64,000 nt of DNA from Streptomyces fradiae (GCF_041270065.1 NZ_CP065958.1:4154001-4218000), one strand, 5' to 3'; positions 8,800 to 16,957 are shown, counted from the first letter of the stretch. Notes: generated by a model not told the origin, from the letters alone. Numbers and translations are program-made.

Positions 8800-9480
8800 T
8801 CACCGCCCGGCCGCTGCCACGGAGTTCAGGACCCCGTCGACCATCGCGTACGTGACGTCGGCGCGGGCGGCAACGTCACGGTCGTGGGTCACGATCACCA
8901 CGGCGGTGTCCTGATCGCGTGCGAGCCGCAGGAACTCGTCCAGTACGGCGGTGGCGTTGGCACTGTCGAGCGCGCCGGTCGGCTCGTCGGCGAACACCAC
9001 GGCCGGCCGGTGTACGAGCGCCCGCGCGACGGCGACCCGCTGGCTCTGCCCGCCGGACAGCTGCGAGGTCCTGCGCTGCAGCAGCCCGGTCATCCCGAGC
9101 CGTCCAAGGACCTCCCCGGCCGCCGCGTGCGCGGGAGCCTTGCGCTGCCCGGCGAGACGCAGCGGCAGGGCGGCGTTCTCCTCGACGGTCAGCTCCGGCA
9201 GCAACTCCCCGTACTGGAAGACGAACCCGAACCGCTCGCGCCGCAGCGCGCTCAGCTCCTCGTCCCCGAGCCCGGCGAGGTCCACCCCCTCGAACACCAC
9301 CCGCCCCCCACCCGGCGCGAGCACCCCGGCGAGGCAGTACAGCAACGAGGACTTCCCGGACCCGCTGCTCCCCATGACGGCGGCCACTTCTCCGCGCCGC
9401 AAGGCGAAGTCGACGCCGCTGACGGCCCGGTGGTCCCCGTAGAAGAGATCCACGCCCTCGGCGCGGAGAAGGTCAGTCAC
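8800..9480 (-). CDS. ABC transporter ATP-binding protein (LolD/MacB-like)
   Basis: A 226-residue nucleotide-binding subunit with Walker A GSSGSGKSS, Q-loop FGFVFQYGELLPELT, signature LSGGQSQRVAVARAL, Walker B VVFADEPTGALD and H-loop VIVTHD. Sequence style is that of ATPases paired with FtsX-type permeases, and the permease follows directly. The GTG at 9480 overlaps the stop of the small secreted-protein gene as GTGA. It powers the permease at the cytoplasmic face. Confidence 0.92.
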   Translation of the reverse strand: MTDLLRAEGVDLFYGDHRAVSGVDFALRRGEVAAVMGSSGSGKSSLLYCLAGVLAPGGGRVVFEGVDLAGLGDEELSALRRERFGFVFQYGELLPELTVEENAALPLRLAGQRKAPAHAAAGEVLGRLGMTGLLQRRTSQLSGGQSQRVAVARALVHRPAVVFADEPTGALDSANATAVLDEFLRLARDQDTAVVIVTHDRDVAARADVTYAMVDGVLNSVAAAGR

Positions 9481-9905
9481 GACTCGCCGTTCCCCTGTCG
9501 GAGGTAGTGGAAAGTGGGAACGCAGTTGTCGGGCCGCAGTGAGCCGCGGTCGCGGCACACGCGGAGGCGGGCCTCCGAGGTGAACTGCGCCGCCCCGTCC
9601 CAGACGACCCGGTCGAGGTAGACGTACTTCTTCTGGGTCCCCTTGAACCGGTTCCAGTCGTAGGCCTCGACCTTCACCTCGACGTAGACGTTGTGGCCGT
9701 CGTTCGGCGAGACGTCCCTCAGGCTTCCCTTGAAGTGGAAGCCGCCGTGGTTCCGGCTCTTCGGCTCGAAGACGTACGAGCCACCCTTGAACTCGACTCC
9801 GTCGGTGTGCACGTTCGGAATGGTGTGCCACGAATCCGCCACCGCCCCGCCCACCCCGCCCAGGAACAGCCCGGCGGCGATCGCCACCGACACCCACTTG
9901 CGCAT
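9477..9905 (-). CDS. Small secreted protein, first gene of the ABC operon
   Basis: About 142 residues with a clear signal peptide (MRKWVSVAIAAGLFLGGVGG then AVA, cleavage before DSWHT) and a mature part rich in aromatic and charged residues with two Cys (VCRDRG, NCVP), probably a disulfide. Not recognised. The start at 9905 gives 9 bp spacing from GGAGGA (9915-9920); an ATG at 9911 is also in frame but too close. The gene overlaps the ATPase start, so the secreted protein, ATPase and permease are co-translated; the protein may be a partner or a cargo (inference). Confidence 0.72.
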   Translation of the reverse strand: MRKWVSVAIAAGLFLGGVGGAVADSWHTIPNVHTDGVEFKGGSYVFEPKSRNHGGFHFKGSLRDVSPNDGHNVYVEVKVEAYDWNRFKGTQKKYVYLDRVVWDGAAQFTSEARLRVCRDRGSLRPDNCVPTFHYLRQGNGES

Positions 9906-10110
9906 GCGCATGTGTCCTCCAGTCAACTCAACCCACCAAGAAGATCTTGTCGCGATGAGTATTGAGGTGACTACTCGGCGTAGTGAAATGCGGGATCGTT
10001 TCCTTCCCACCATCTGGTGAACCGACGAACGGATCGTCAACACAAGCCGCACCCCCGCGTGTCGCGCGAATTCCGCCGCCCCGCACCAGGGTTGCTCCTA
10101 GGCTCCTCGC
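9906..10110. promoter_or_regulatory. Divergent promoter region with CTAC-N5-GTAG dyad
   Basis: This region between the secreted-protein operon (minus) and the 106-residue gene (plus) is distinctly AT-richer than the neighbours around 9930-9995. It holds an inverted repeat with arms ACTAC (9970-9974) and GTAGT (9980-9984). Promoters of both genes are expected here, but I could not assign hexamers with confidence. Confidence 0.4.
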
Positions 10111-10431
10111 GTGACCGAGAACGAGATCAAACTCAAGGCCATCGCCGCACTGACGGCGCTCCGCGGCGGCGTCGACGAGAGCCTGGTCTCGGATCTGTTG
10201 GGCGAGGTCATTCCGGGGCAGTTCGCGGTGCCGGCCGACGCGAGTGCGGAGGAGGTCGGGCTTTCGGTCCTGGCGCAGTTGTCGGAGCCGCTGAGCGCGC
10301 TCGTGAACGGGTTCATCCTCGCGTTCGAGGCCGTGGCGGACGCGCATGACGCCTCCGGTGCCGTACCGGCCACCGAGCCGATCCTCCAGGAGCTGGCGCT
10401 GCGCCTGGCCAGCGACAACTTCGACGACTGA
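10111..10431 (+). CDS. Hypothetical protein, 106 residues
   Basis: Starts at GTG 10111 (MTENEIKLKAIAALTALRGG) and is acidic and helical, with no signal peptide or Cys. It is not recognised. The 205 bp upstream, shared with the divergent secreted-protein gene, are AT-rich and hold a CTAC-N5-GTAG inverted repeat at 9971-9983. No strong ribosome site is visible, so the start is by codon use and the normal amino-acid pattern. Confidence 0.65.
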   Translation: MTENEIKLKAIAALTALRGGVDESLVSDLLGEVIPGQFAVPADASAEEVGLSVLAQLSEPLSALVNGFILAFEAVADAHDASGAVPATEPILQELALRLASDNFDD

Positions 10432-10477
10432 CCTCTTCCCTCCCCCCTCCCGTTTTTGATCTGCTTACGGAGCTGAC

Positions 10478-11380
10478 GTGCCGATACACCTCACCGCCCT
10501 CGCCGACCCCGAGCCGAACTCCATCGGCCGCCGTCTCGCCTGGCTCGCCGACGGGCCCGAGGGGGCGCCCGCCGGGTCCGCCTTCCTGCGGCTCTTCGAG
10601 CGGGAGGGGCAGCGGCACCTCGCCGAGTTCGACGCGCGGGTCCATCCGGCCGAGCGGCGGCGGGGCGTCGCCACCGCGCTGCTCGACGCGGCGGTGGCGG
10701 CGGCGCGGGAGGCCGGGCGGCGCAGTCTTGTCGCGCAGGCGGAGGCGGGGTCGCCGGGCGCGGCGTTCCTCGCGGCGCGCGGCTTCCGGGTCGCGCTGAC
10801 GCTCACGTACGCCCGACTGCCCTTGGCCGAGGCCGATGTCCCCGCGCTCGCCGCGGAGGTCGCGAAGGCGCCGGCCGGCTACCGGCTCGTGGAGTGGGCG
10901 GGCATGGTGCCGGACGACCTGGCGGCGAGCTACGTCGCCTCGCGCCGCGCGATGGACGACATGCCGATGGGGACGATCGACTACGGCACGGTGGTGTGGG
11001 ACCTGGAGCGGGTACGGGCGGCGGTCGGCGCGGTCGAGGGGCGCGGCGAGGTGCTGCACACGGTGGCGGCGGTGGCCGAGGCGGACGGTTCGGTGGTCGG
11101 GTTCACCGAGCTCGTGAGCCCGGCGGAGGGAACGGGTGACGGGGAGCACTACGGCACCGCCGTACTCCCCGAGCACCGCGGCCACGGGCTTGCCCGCTGG
11201 ATGAAGGCCGCCTCGATCGTGCGCGCCCGCGAGCGGCAGCCGCAGCTCGGCGGGCTCGTCACGGACACGGCCGACAACAACCCGTACATGCGGCACGTGA
11301 ACGACGCCCTCGGATACCTGCCGACGCACGAGGCGCACGAGTTCCAGCGCGAACTCACGGGCCGAGGACTCACGGGCTGA
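10478..11380 (+). CDS. Tandem GNAT-family N-acetyltransferase
   Basis: A 300-residue protein with two GNAT folds. The first has VHPAERRRGVATALLDAAV (acetyl-CoA motif A, about residues 62-80) and GAAFLAARGF (motif B); the second has VLPEHRGHGLARWMKAASI (about 229-247) and DTADNNPYMRHVNDALGY. Such tandem proteins are common in actinobacteria and relate to the MshD-like group, but the substrate here is unknown. The GTG at 10478 follows GGAG with 5-bp spacing. The last codons and the stop lie in a 15-bp tandem repeat (LTGRG unit), where a CGA to TGA change in the second unit ends translation. Confidence 0.87.
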   Translation: MPIHLTALADPEPNSIGRRLAWLADGPEGAPAGSAFLRLFEREGQRHLAEFDARVHPAERRRGVATALLDAAVAAAREAGRRSLVAQAEAGSPGAAFLAARGFRVALTLTYARLPLAEADVPALAAEVAKAPAGYRLVEWAGMVPDDLAASYVASRRAMDDMPMGTIDYGTVVWDLERVRAAVGAVEGRGEVLHTVAAVAEADGSVVGFTELVSPAEGTGDGEHYGTAVLPEHRGHGLARWMKAASIVRARERQPQLGGLVTDTADNNPYMRHVNDALGYLPTHEAHEFQRELTGRGLTG

Positions 11381-11428
11381 GGACTCACGGGCTGAGGACT
11401 CTCGGGCTGAGGACTCTCGGGCGGAAGG
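11354..11428 (+). repeat. 15-bp tandem repeat at the end of the GNAT gene
   Basis: Five units of 15 bp start at 11354, 11369, 11384, 11399 and 11414. Unit 1 reads CTCACGGGCCGAGGA; units 2 and 3 read CTCACGGGCTGAGGA, the C to T change creating the stop at 11378-11380. Units 4 and 5 are diverged. Being five codons long, the repeat can expand without changing frame. Confidence 0.85.
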
Positions 11429-11549
11429 GATTCCCGGCACGGACCTCCCCCAGCGGTCGTCACTCGCCGGGGTGATCACCGGTGTGATCACCCCGCCCCG
11501 GCGGTGCGCCTGCGTGAACGGGCGCGGCGCGGCTGCCGAGGATGCGCGC

Positions 11550-12110
11550 ATGCGCTTCTCCTCGACTCTGCCGCGTCGTGTCCTCGTACCGTTCGTCACC
11601 GCCGTCGCCCTGCTCACCACCGGGGCCGCGGCCTCGGCGGGCGCCGCCGAGGCCTGCGGTTCGATCATCACCGCCCCGCTCGCCCCGCCCGTCGCCGCCG
11701 ACGACCCGTGTCCCAGCACCGACCCGGTCGTGTGCCGCATCCGCGTGATGCCGATGGACGAGAAGGTCGACGCCCAGCGCACCCGCATCCGCTACCACGA
11801 GCTCCTGGAGGACATGCACCGCACGGAGGCCGACATGCGGGCGGCGGGCGCCACCGAGGAGGAGATCGCCCGCGAGCTCGTCGACATGCGCAACCAGGCG
11901 AAGGAGATCACCCGCGCCGGCATGACCCCGGCCGAGGTCCGCATCCTGGAGGAGCGCAACATGGCGAAGTACGGCAACCCCCTCGGCCCGACGGCCGACC
12001 AGCTGTACGCGAAGTACGGCTCCTGGGAGAAGGTCACCGACGCCTCCATGCGCACCAGCTACGCCGTCGACCGCGAACTGAGCCTGGAGTACCGGCCCTG
12101 CCCGGTGTGA
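11550..12110 (+). CDS. Secreted protein of unknown function
   Basis: 186 residues. The N-terminus MRFSSTLPRRVLVPFVTAVA with an Ala-rich end (AASAGAAEA) is a signal peptide, cleaved near residue 30. The mature part has Cys residues in EACGSI, DPCPST and VCRIR near its start and one at RPCPV at the very end, and a helical acidic middle (ELLEDMHRTEADMRAAGATE). Not recognised. The upstream in-frame codons from 11472 look non-coding. The gene stop sits in the first copy of an 18-bp direct repeat (12107-12142). Confidence 0.72.
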   Translation: MRFSSTLPRRVLVPFVTAVALLTTGAAASAGAAEACGSIITAPLAPPVAADDPCPSTDPVVCRIRVMPMDEKVDAQRTRIRYHELLEDMHRTEADMRAAGATEEEIARELVDMRNQAKEITRAGMTPAEVRILEERNMAKYGNPLGPTADQLYAKYGSWEKVTDASMRTSYAVDRELSLEYRPCPV

Positions 12111-12142
12111 TCCGTACCGGATCCGTGATCCGTACCTGATCC
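12107..12142. repeat. 18-bp direct repeat, two copies
   Basis: GTGATCCGTACCGGATCC at 12107-12124 is followed at once by a copy with one change (12125-12142). The first copy contains the stop of the secreted-protein gene. Each copy contains a partly self-complementary GGATCC/GATCC core. Confidence 0.75.
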
Positions 12143-12209
12143 CCGTAGGGGGCCTGGCCTGCGGTGAAGCGGTCTCGAGCCCGGAGCCGAACGGCGACGC
12201 GGACCCGGT

Positions 12210-12680
12210 TCAGTCCCTGGGGCCCCGCACTTTCCGGGCGATTTCTTCGAGGGCGGCGAGGTCCTCGGAGGTGAGTCGGTCGATGAAGTGGTGGCGTACC
12301 GAGGCGACGTGGGCAGGGGCGGCCGTCGTGAGGGTGTCGAGGCCTTGTTCGGTGAGGACGAGGAAGCAGCCCCTGCCGTCGGCCGGGTCAGGTTCGCGCC
12401 GCAGCAGGCCGCGCTGTTCCATGCGGGTGGCGTGCCGGGAGAGGCGGCTGCGCGACCAGTTCATCTTCGCGGCCTGCTCGTGGAGGGAGCCGGTGTGTTC
12501 GGGGCGTTCCGACAAGGTGCTGAGTACCTCGTAGTCGGGCTCGGAGAGTCCGACCTCGACCAGGTCCCGTGCCGTGCCGGCCTGAACGGTGGCGACCATG
12601 TGGCGGAAGGCTCGCCACGCGCGCTCTTCGTCCGGGCTCAGCCAGTGAGGGGCGGTCTGGTCCGACGGTTTCATTGACAT
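12210..12680 (-). CDS. MarR-family transcriptional regulator
   Basis: A 156-residue MarR regulator with the winged-helix region GLSEPDYEVLSTLSERPEHT, LHEQAAKMNWSRSRLSRHAT (recognition helix), RMEQRGLLRREPDPADGRG (wing) and long dimerisation helices at both ends. It is divergent from the FMN-reductase/GNAT fusion with only 30 bp between start codons. A -10-like TAGATT (complement of 12687-12692) ends 6 bp before its ATG, suggesting a leaderless transcript. It probably represses itself and the divergent gene; the ligand is unknown. Confidence 0.92.
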   Translation of the reverse strand: MSMKPSDQTAPHWLSPDEERAWRAFRHMVATVQAGTARDLVEVGLSEPDYEVLSTLSERPEHTGSLHEQAAKMNWSRSRLSRHATRMEQRGLLRREPDPADGRGCFLVLTEQGLDTLTTAAPAHVASVRHHFIDRLTSEDLAALEEIARKVRGPRD

Positions 12681-12703
12681 GTAATCAATCTACTCAGTAA
12701 TTT
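12674..12703 (+). promoter_or_regulatory. Promoter of the FMN-reductase/GNAT gene, leaderless
   Basis: A perfect -35 TTGACA (12674-12679) is followed after 18 bp by TAATTT (12698-12703). The expected transcription start, about 7 bases on, coincides with the ATG at 12711, and there is no ribosome-binding site. The -35 overlaps the MarR start codon on the other strand, so the two promoters overlap and MarR binding here could block both. Confidence 0.65.
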
Positions 12704-12710
12704 CGTTTCC

Positions 12711-13778
12711 ATGGAAGCGAAAAGCTTGCGTGTCCTCGTGCTCGTGTGCAGCAACCGTCCCGGCGCCCTCGGGCCGACGGTCGGAGAGTGGCTGGTCGGA
12801 GCGCTCGCGCCCCGTGCCGCGGAACTCGGCGTCGAGCTCGTGCCGGTGGCCCTCGGCGACCTCGGCCTGCCGTTCCTCGACGAAGAGGAACATCCGGCGG
12901 CGGGCGTGTACCAGCACGAGCACACACGACGATGGAGCGCGATGGCGGACGCCGCGGACGGATTCGTCGTCGTGACCCCGGAGTACAACTCCGGGATGCC
13001 GGCGACGCTGAAGAACGCGCTGGACTACCTCTACCGGGAATGGGCCTGGAAGCCGATCGGCTTCGTCAGTTACGGCAACACGTCGGCCGGCACCCGGGCC
13101 GTGCAGCACGCCAAGCAGGTCGCGACCACGCTGCGGCTGGTTCCGCTGGGCTCCACGGTCGCGATACGCCTCAGCGAGGTGGCGGAGAACGGACACGTCC
13201 GCCCCACCCCTTCTCTCGTCCGTGCGGCCCACGGGGTCATGGACGAGTTGGTGAGGGTGGCCCATGCCCTGCGTCCGCTGCGCGAGCGCGAACGGCCTGG
13301 GACCGTGCCCGGCCCGCTGGCGGGGTCGTACGCGAGGCGGCTGGCCCCCGACGACGCGCCCGAGGTCACCGTGCTGCAGCGGTGCTGCTGGGTGGACGAG
13401 GCTCTCGCGAACGACACCCTGGCCGTGCGGGCCCTGCACGAGTCGCCGAAGGAGGTCCGCGGCTGGCTCGCCACCTGGCACGCCACGGGGCTCTGGCGGG
13501 ACGGCCGTCTCCTGGGCATGGCCCGGGCCCGACGCAGCGGCACCGACTGGCACGTGGGCCGCCTCTGCGTCGCCCCGGACCTGCGCGGCCAGGGCCTCGG
13601 CCGCTGGCTGCTCCGCACCGCCGAGTCCGCCGCCGAACCGGACTGCTCCCAGGCGGTGCTCTTCACCGGCGCCCGGAGCACGCGGAACATCGCGCTCTAC
13701 GAGAGCGAGGGGTACCAAACGATGCCGCAAGTCGACGCGGACGGGACGGCCCGCCTCGTCAAGAATCTGGCGCTGTAG
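12711..13778 (+). CDS. NADPH-dependent FMN reductase fused to GNAT acetyltransferase
   Basis: 355 residues in two domains. Residues 5-185 are a flavodoxin-like NADPH:FMN reductase: VLVLVCSNRPGALGPTV (phosphate loop) and VVVTPEYNSGMPATLKNALD (residues 87-105, the family signature). Residues about 205-355 are a GNAT acetyltransferase with LCVAPDLRGQGLGRWLL (285-301) and NIALYESEGYQ. There is no stop or ribosome site between the domains and the linker is short, so it is a true fusion. The divergent MarR gene suggests induction by a toxic compound such as a quinone or nitroaromatic, with reduction and acetylation as coupled detoxification (inference). Confidence 0.88.
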   Translation: MEAKSLRVLVLVCSNRPGALGPTVGEWLVGALAPRAAELGVELVPVALGDLGLPFLDEEEHPAAGVYQHEHTRRWSAMADAADGFVVVTPEYNSGMPATLKNALDYLYREWAWKPIGFVSYGNTSAGTRAVQHAKQVATTLRLVPLGSTVAIRLSEVAENGHVRPTPSLVRAAHGVMDELVRVAHALRPLRERERPGTVPGPLAGSYARRLAPDDAPEVTVLQRCCWVDEALANDTLAVRALHESPKEVRGWLATWHATGLWRDGRLLGMARARRSGTDWHVGRLCVAPDLRGQGLGRWLLRTAESAAEPDCSQAVLFTGARSTRNIALYESEGYQTMPQVDADGTARLVKNLAL

Positions 13779-13798
13779 GCCCGGCTGCCAGGGCCGGC

Positions 13799-13841
13799 CC
13801 GGTGGAACGCCTTTCCAAATGTTCGTACGGGGGTCCACCGG
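13799..13841. terminator. Weak hairpin between convergent genes
   Basis: Arms CCGGTGGA (13799-13806) and TCCACCGG (13834-13841) can pair across a 27-base loop between two convergent genes. There is no U-tract, so terminator function is uncertain. Confidence 0.3.
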
Positions 13842-13876
13842 GGGGCGTACTCGTCCTGAATGCGACGGCCACGAGA

Positions 13877-15373
13877 TCAGGCGTCGGCAGGGTCGGGCGT
13901 CTCGTCCCGGGGGCTCATCTCCTCCGGCCCTTGTTGTTGAGCTGGGATCTCAACGGGATGGGTGCAGCGCCACAAGGCCCTCGTCCCCGCTTCGGTTCGA
14001 ACGGTTTCCTTGAGGCCCTGGTGGTCGCAATGGGGACACGCATCGATGACCTCGCGGGTGTACACCCTGCGGATGTCGGCGTGCAGCCGCCGGAAGCTGC
14101 CGAGTGCGAGAGGTGCTTTGTGCCAGCGGGGGGTCTGGTACTCGGGGATGGAGTGGTGCAGCTCGATCGCCTTGTCGATCTTTCCGTTGAGGCTCGTCAC
14201 CGAGGCGGATGCCCCCTCCGGCGGTCCCATTCGGGGGTTGCGCTCCTTCCAGGCCGCGGCGGAGTCGGCAGCGCGCCACGCGAAGCAGATCATCTGACCA
14301 GGGGTGTACCCGTGCTTGAAGCCCTTTCGGATGACGTCGGTGAGCTCCTCGCGCCTCGCTTCGGGTACCTCGGGATAGCCGTACGTCTTGGTGAGCAGGT
14401 TGTTGAGGTAGCCCGCGACGTCCGCGACTTCCATCCGGTCCACCAGAGTGGCGAAGGCATCACGTGCCGCAGCTCCCTGGGGACCCGGCTGGGTCTGGAG
14501 GACGTACTTGATCTCCCCGGCGCGTTCCTGTGCGTCGGCCAGGCCGCCAATGATCCGCCAGGCGACCTCTGTGGAAATGAAGGCAATACCGTCGCCATCC
14601 TGAGAACGAGCGAACGCCTGCGTCGGGCTCTCCGGTGCGATGGCGAGCAGGCTGGCGTAGTAGAGGGCCAGGAGACGTTCCCTGTCCTGCTCGCTGTCGC
14701 CGGTCCACCCCAGGGGACCGATACTCGTGAGGCTCGGGAGTGCCTTGCCCGGGTTGCTCGTGGCGTAGCTGATCAACGCCACATAGAGGGCCAGGGCCAG
14801 AGGATCGTCCACCGCGAGGGGGTCGGTTGGTTCGCTCTTTCCGTCCTCATCCTTGATCGCATCGGCAATCAGGCGCTTGGTTCGTTCGCTCTCCTGCTGC
14901 GCACGCTCCTGCTCGACACGCCTCTGTTCAGCGGCGCGTTGTTGCCGTTCGATCTCCTCGCGCCTCTGGATCGCCGTGCAATCCCCGCAGAGGTACGAGG
15001 GAGCTTCGGCATCCAGGTACTTGCCGCCCACCTTGTTGGCCCAGGACCGGTTGGTGACGCTGATCGGCTCGGAGCAGTTCGCGCAAGGGCAGTTGAGCAG
15101 GATGGCGTGAGAGTGTGCCGCGGCCACCGCACCGATGTTGCTGGTGGCGCCGATGCTGCTCACAGTCCGGGCCCAGGTGCCGTCGACCTTGACCTCCCAG
15201 TAGAGGGCACTGATCCTCTGGGCGTCTTCGGGAGCGTCGTGCTTGATCATGACGCGGATGCGGGGAGCGGCCTCCGGAAATTCCCGGATGATCGGCTGCG
15301 GAGTAGCTGCTCGTTGTTGCGACTGGTGCTTGTTGGCCCGTTCCCGCTTGCGGCGGCGTTCGCGCTTACCCAC
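13877..15373 (-). CDS. Zinc-ribbon and coiled-coil protein, unknown function
   Basis: 498 residues, not recognised. A very basic N-terminus (GKRERRRKRERANK) leads to a domain with CPCANC (95-100) and CGDC (129-132), a likely four-Cys zinc site. Then comes a charged coiled coil (about 136-170, RREEIERQQRAAEQRR), a mainly helical middle, and a C-terminal CPHCDH (446-451) with a further Cys at 470, a probable second zinc ribbon. Start is GTG 15373. Codon use is less GC3-biased than in the core genes (GTTCG, AAT, ATT codons are frequent), suggesting acquired DNA. It faces away from the CoiA-like nuclease gene across 245 bp. Confidence 0.65.
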   Translation of the reverse strand: MGKRERRRKRERANKHQSQQRAATPQPIIREFPEAAPRIRVMIKHDAPEDAQRISALYWEVKVDGTWARTVSSIGATSNIGAVAAAHSHAILLNCPCANCSEPISVTNRSWANKVGGKYLDAEAPSYLCGDCTAIQRREEIERQQRAAEQRRVEQERAQQESERTKRLIADAIKDEDGKSEPTDPLAVDDPLALALYVALISYATSNPGKALPSLTSIGPLGWTGDSEQDRERLLALYYASLLAIAPESPTQAFARSQDGDGIAFISTEVAWRIIGGLADAQERAGEIKYVLQTQPGPQGAAARDAFATLVDRMEVADVAGYLNNLLTKTYGYPEVPEARREELTDVIRKGFKHGYTPGQMICFAWRAADSAAAWKERNPRMGPPEGASASVTSLNGKIDKAIELHHSIPEYQTPRWHKAPLALGSFRRLHADIRRVYTREVIDACPHCDHQGLKETVRTEAGTRALWRCTHPVEIPAQQQGPEEMSPRDETPDPADA

Positions 15374-15618
15374 GAGTTTGTCCCTGGTCCATGTGTGGAT
15401 GGTGGCGTACCTCGGGAGTCGGCAGGGCGGGTTTCTGCCAACAGCGATGACTCCTGGGGCGGACCACGGCCGAAGAGACGTACCAGCCCGGGTAGTTGCG
15501 GAAACGGCTCCACTTGCCTGGCTGAATACGCAGGCCAGCGGTTTGATCGACGGCCGTGTGGCCCGCTGGACCCGGTGGTGCCCTGTTGAACGTCAGCTGT
15601 TCTCCTTACCGTTGAGAG

Positions 15619-16881
15619 ATGGCAAATGGGGTGTGGCACACCGGATATGGCATAGAGATCAATCTGTCCCTGCCCGACCTCGGTCACCCAGACCGTCCGG
15701 ATCTGCTCCAAGAGATCACCGCAGGCACCTCCGAGCGCGACCCGCAACTGCTCGAATGCCTGGCGCACCACGACAAGCGAGAGTGCCTGTCGGAGTCGGG
15801 CGGCAAGTCGCCCTGGATGTTCATCCGCCGAGGGCGCGTGGGCGGCCGGCGACCGCTCGTCGCCTCGCACCTGCCGATCACGCACAAGGCGACTCCGGCC
15901 GAGAGTGCCCAGCACAAGGCCACCAAGGAGCGGATCGTCGAGACCGCCGGGCGGTACGGCCTGGATGCCGAGGCGGAGGTTCCCATCGGCAACCGGCGCA
16001 GCGTCTCGGACGCCGTCGTCGTCGGGCCCGGCGGCATGCGGATCGGCTGGGAGATCCAGTACCACCACCTCAGCCCGAGCAGCGTGCACAGGCGCTCGGT
16101 CAACGCCGTGGAGCACGGCATCACCCCGCTCTGGGTGGCGAAGGACCGGACGGCATCCCTGATCGACCGGGCTCCGTGGGCGCGGGTCGACGACATGCCG
16201 TGGAAGGACATCACCGACGGCAAGGAGATGGTGATTCGCGGCGGGTACCGGCACCTCGAAGTCTGGAAGTGCGTGCCGAGCAGCGAGCGCCACTGCCTCG
16301 TCAGCGAGGGCGCCGGCCACTGCGGCGCGATTCACGCGGACTGGTTCGTGCCCGCCCTGTGCCTCCCGCAGCGGAAGCCCGTCCACATCGAGGATCTGGT
16401 CCTGCAGAGCGCTACGGGCCAGAGCGTCCCGGTCTACGTGCCGAGCCGAGGGAACGGCCGGGCCGGTCGGCACATGTGGGTTTCGGCCGAGGACCGCGCA
16501 CTGTGGCAGGAGCTCGTCGGTGAGAAGATGCCTCTCCCTGCGGCCCCGGTCGAAGAGCAGGACGACCTGATCACCTTCGCCGAGCAGGAGATCGACCGCA
16601 GCTGCCGAGCGGGGGAGAAGGACTGGTTCGTCAGCGACGGCCGGCCGATCCGTGACCTCGACCAGCCGACCGGCGGCTTCACACTTCCCGGCATGCCGCT
16701 CCGGCGCTCCCGCGACCCGATGCCGATCACCACCGTGGAACGCGCCGCCGCCTCCGCCGCGCTGGGATGCCCGCCGTGGGAGCTCGGGCTGTGCGCCGGC
16801 TGCGGTCAGCTGATGCGGCGCTACGGGCGGAACGCCGCCATGTACTGCAACGTGTGCCGGTCCGTCCTCAACGGGCGATAG
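15619..16881 (+). CDS. CoiA-like nuclease family protein
   Basis: 420 residues. Residues 83-175 match the core of competence protein CoiA: SHLPITHK, SAQHKATKERIVETAG, a PD-(D/E)XK-type acidic residue at D131 (SVSDAVVVGP) and WEIQYHHLS, where E145-x-Q147 is the CoiA form of the E-x-K motif, then GITPLWVAK. The C-terminus is a zinc ribbon with CAGC (392-395) and CNVC (410-413). In other bacteria CoiA-like proteins act in DNA uptake and recombination; in Streptomyces the role is unknown and defence is possible (inference). An imperfect promoter (TTGAAC at 15586, TACCGT at 15607) ends 6 bp before the ATG. Confidence 0.72.
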   Translation: MANGVWHTGYGIEINLSLPDLGHPDRPDLLQEITAGTSERDPQLLECLAHHDKRECLSESGGKSPWMFIRRGRVGGRRPLVASHLPITHKATPAESAQHKATKERIVETAGRYGLDAEAEVPIGNRRSVSDAVVVGPGGMRIGWEIQYHHLSPSSVHRRSVNAVEHGITPLWVAKDRTASLIDRAPWARVDDMPWKDITDGKEMVIRGGYRHLEVWKCVPSSERHCLVSEGAGHCGAIHADWFVPALCLPQRKPVHIEDLVLQSATGQSVPVYVPSRGNGRAGRHMWVSAEDRALWQELVGEKMPLPAAPVEEQDDLITFAEQEIDRSCRAGEKDWFVSDGRPIRDLDQPTGGFTLPGMPLRRSRDPMPITTVERAAASAALGCPPWELGLCAGCGQLMRRYGRNAAMYCNVCRSVLNGR

Positions 16882-16920
16882 ACGGGAACTGGAACCAAGC
16901 AGGACTGCAACCACGCAATG

Positions 16921-16957
16921 ACGAAGGTCCCGACCGCGGCGCGGTCGGGACCTTCGT
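16921..16957. terminator. Strong bidirectional hairpin after the CoiA-like gene
   Basis: Perfect 17-bp arms (16921-16937 and 16941-16957) enclose a 3-base loop. It lies 39 bp after the CoiA-like stop and 17 bp before the tRNA-Ser fragment, the same relative place and the same GAAGG.CC outline as the hairpin that follows intact tRNA-Ser at 20931-20969, so it may have come with the att copy. Confidence 0.75.
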
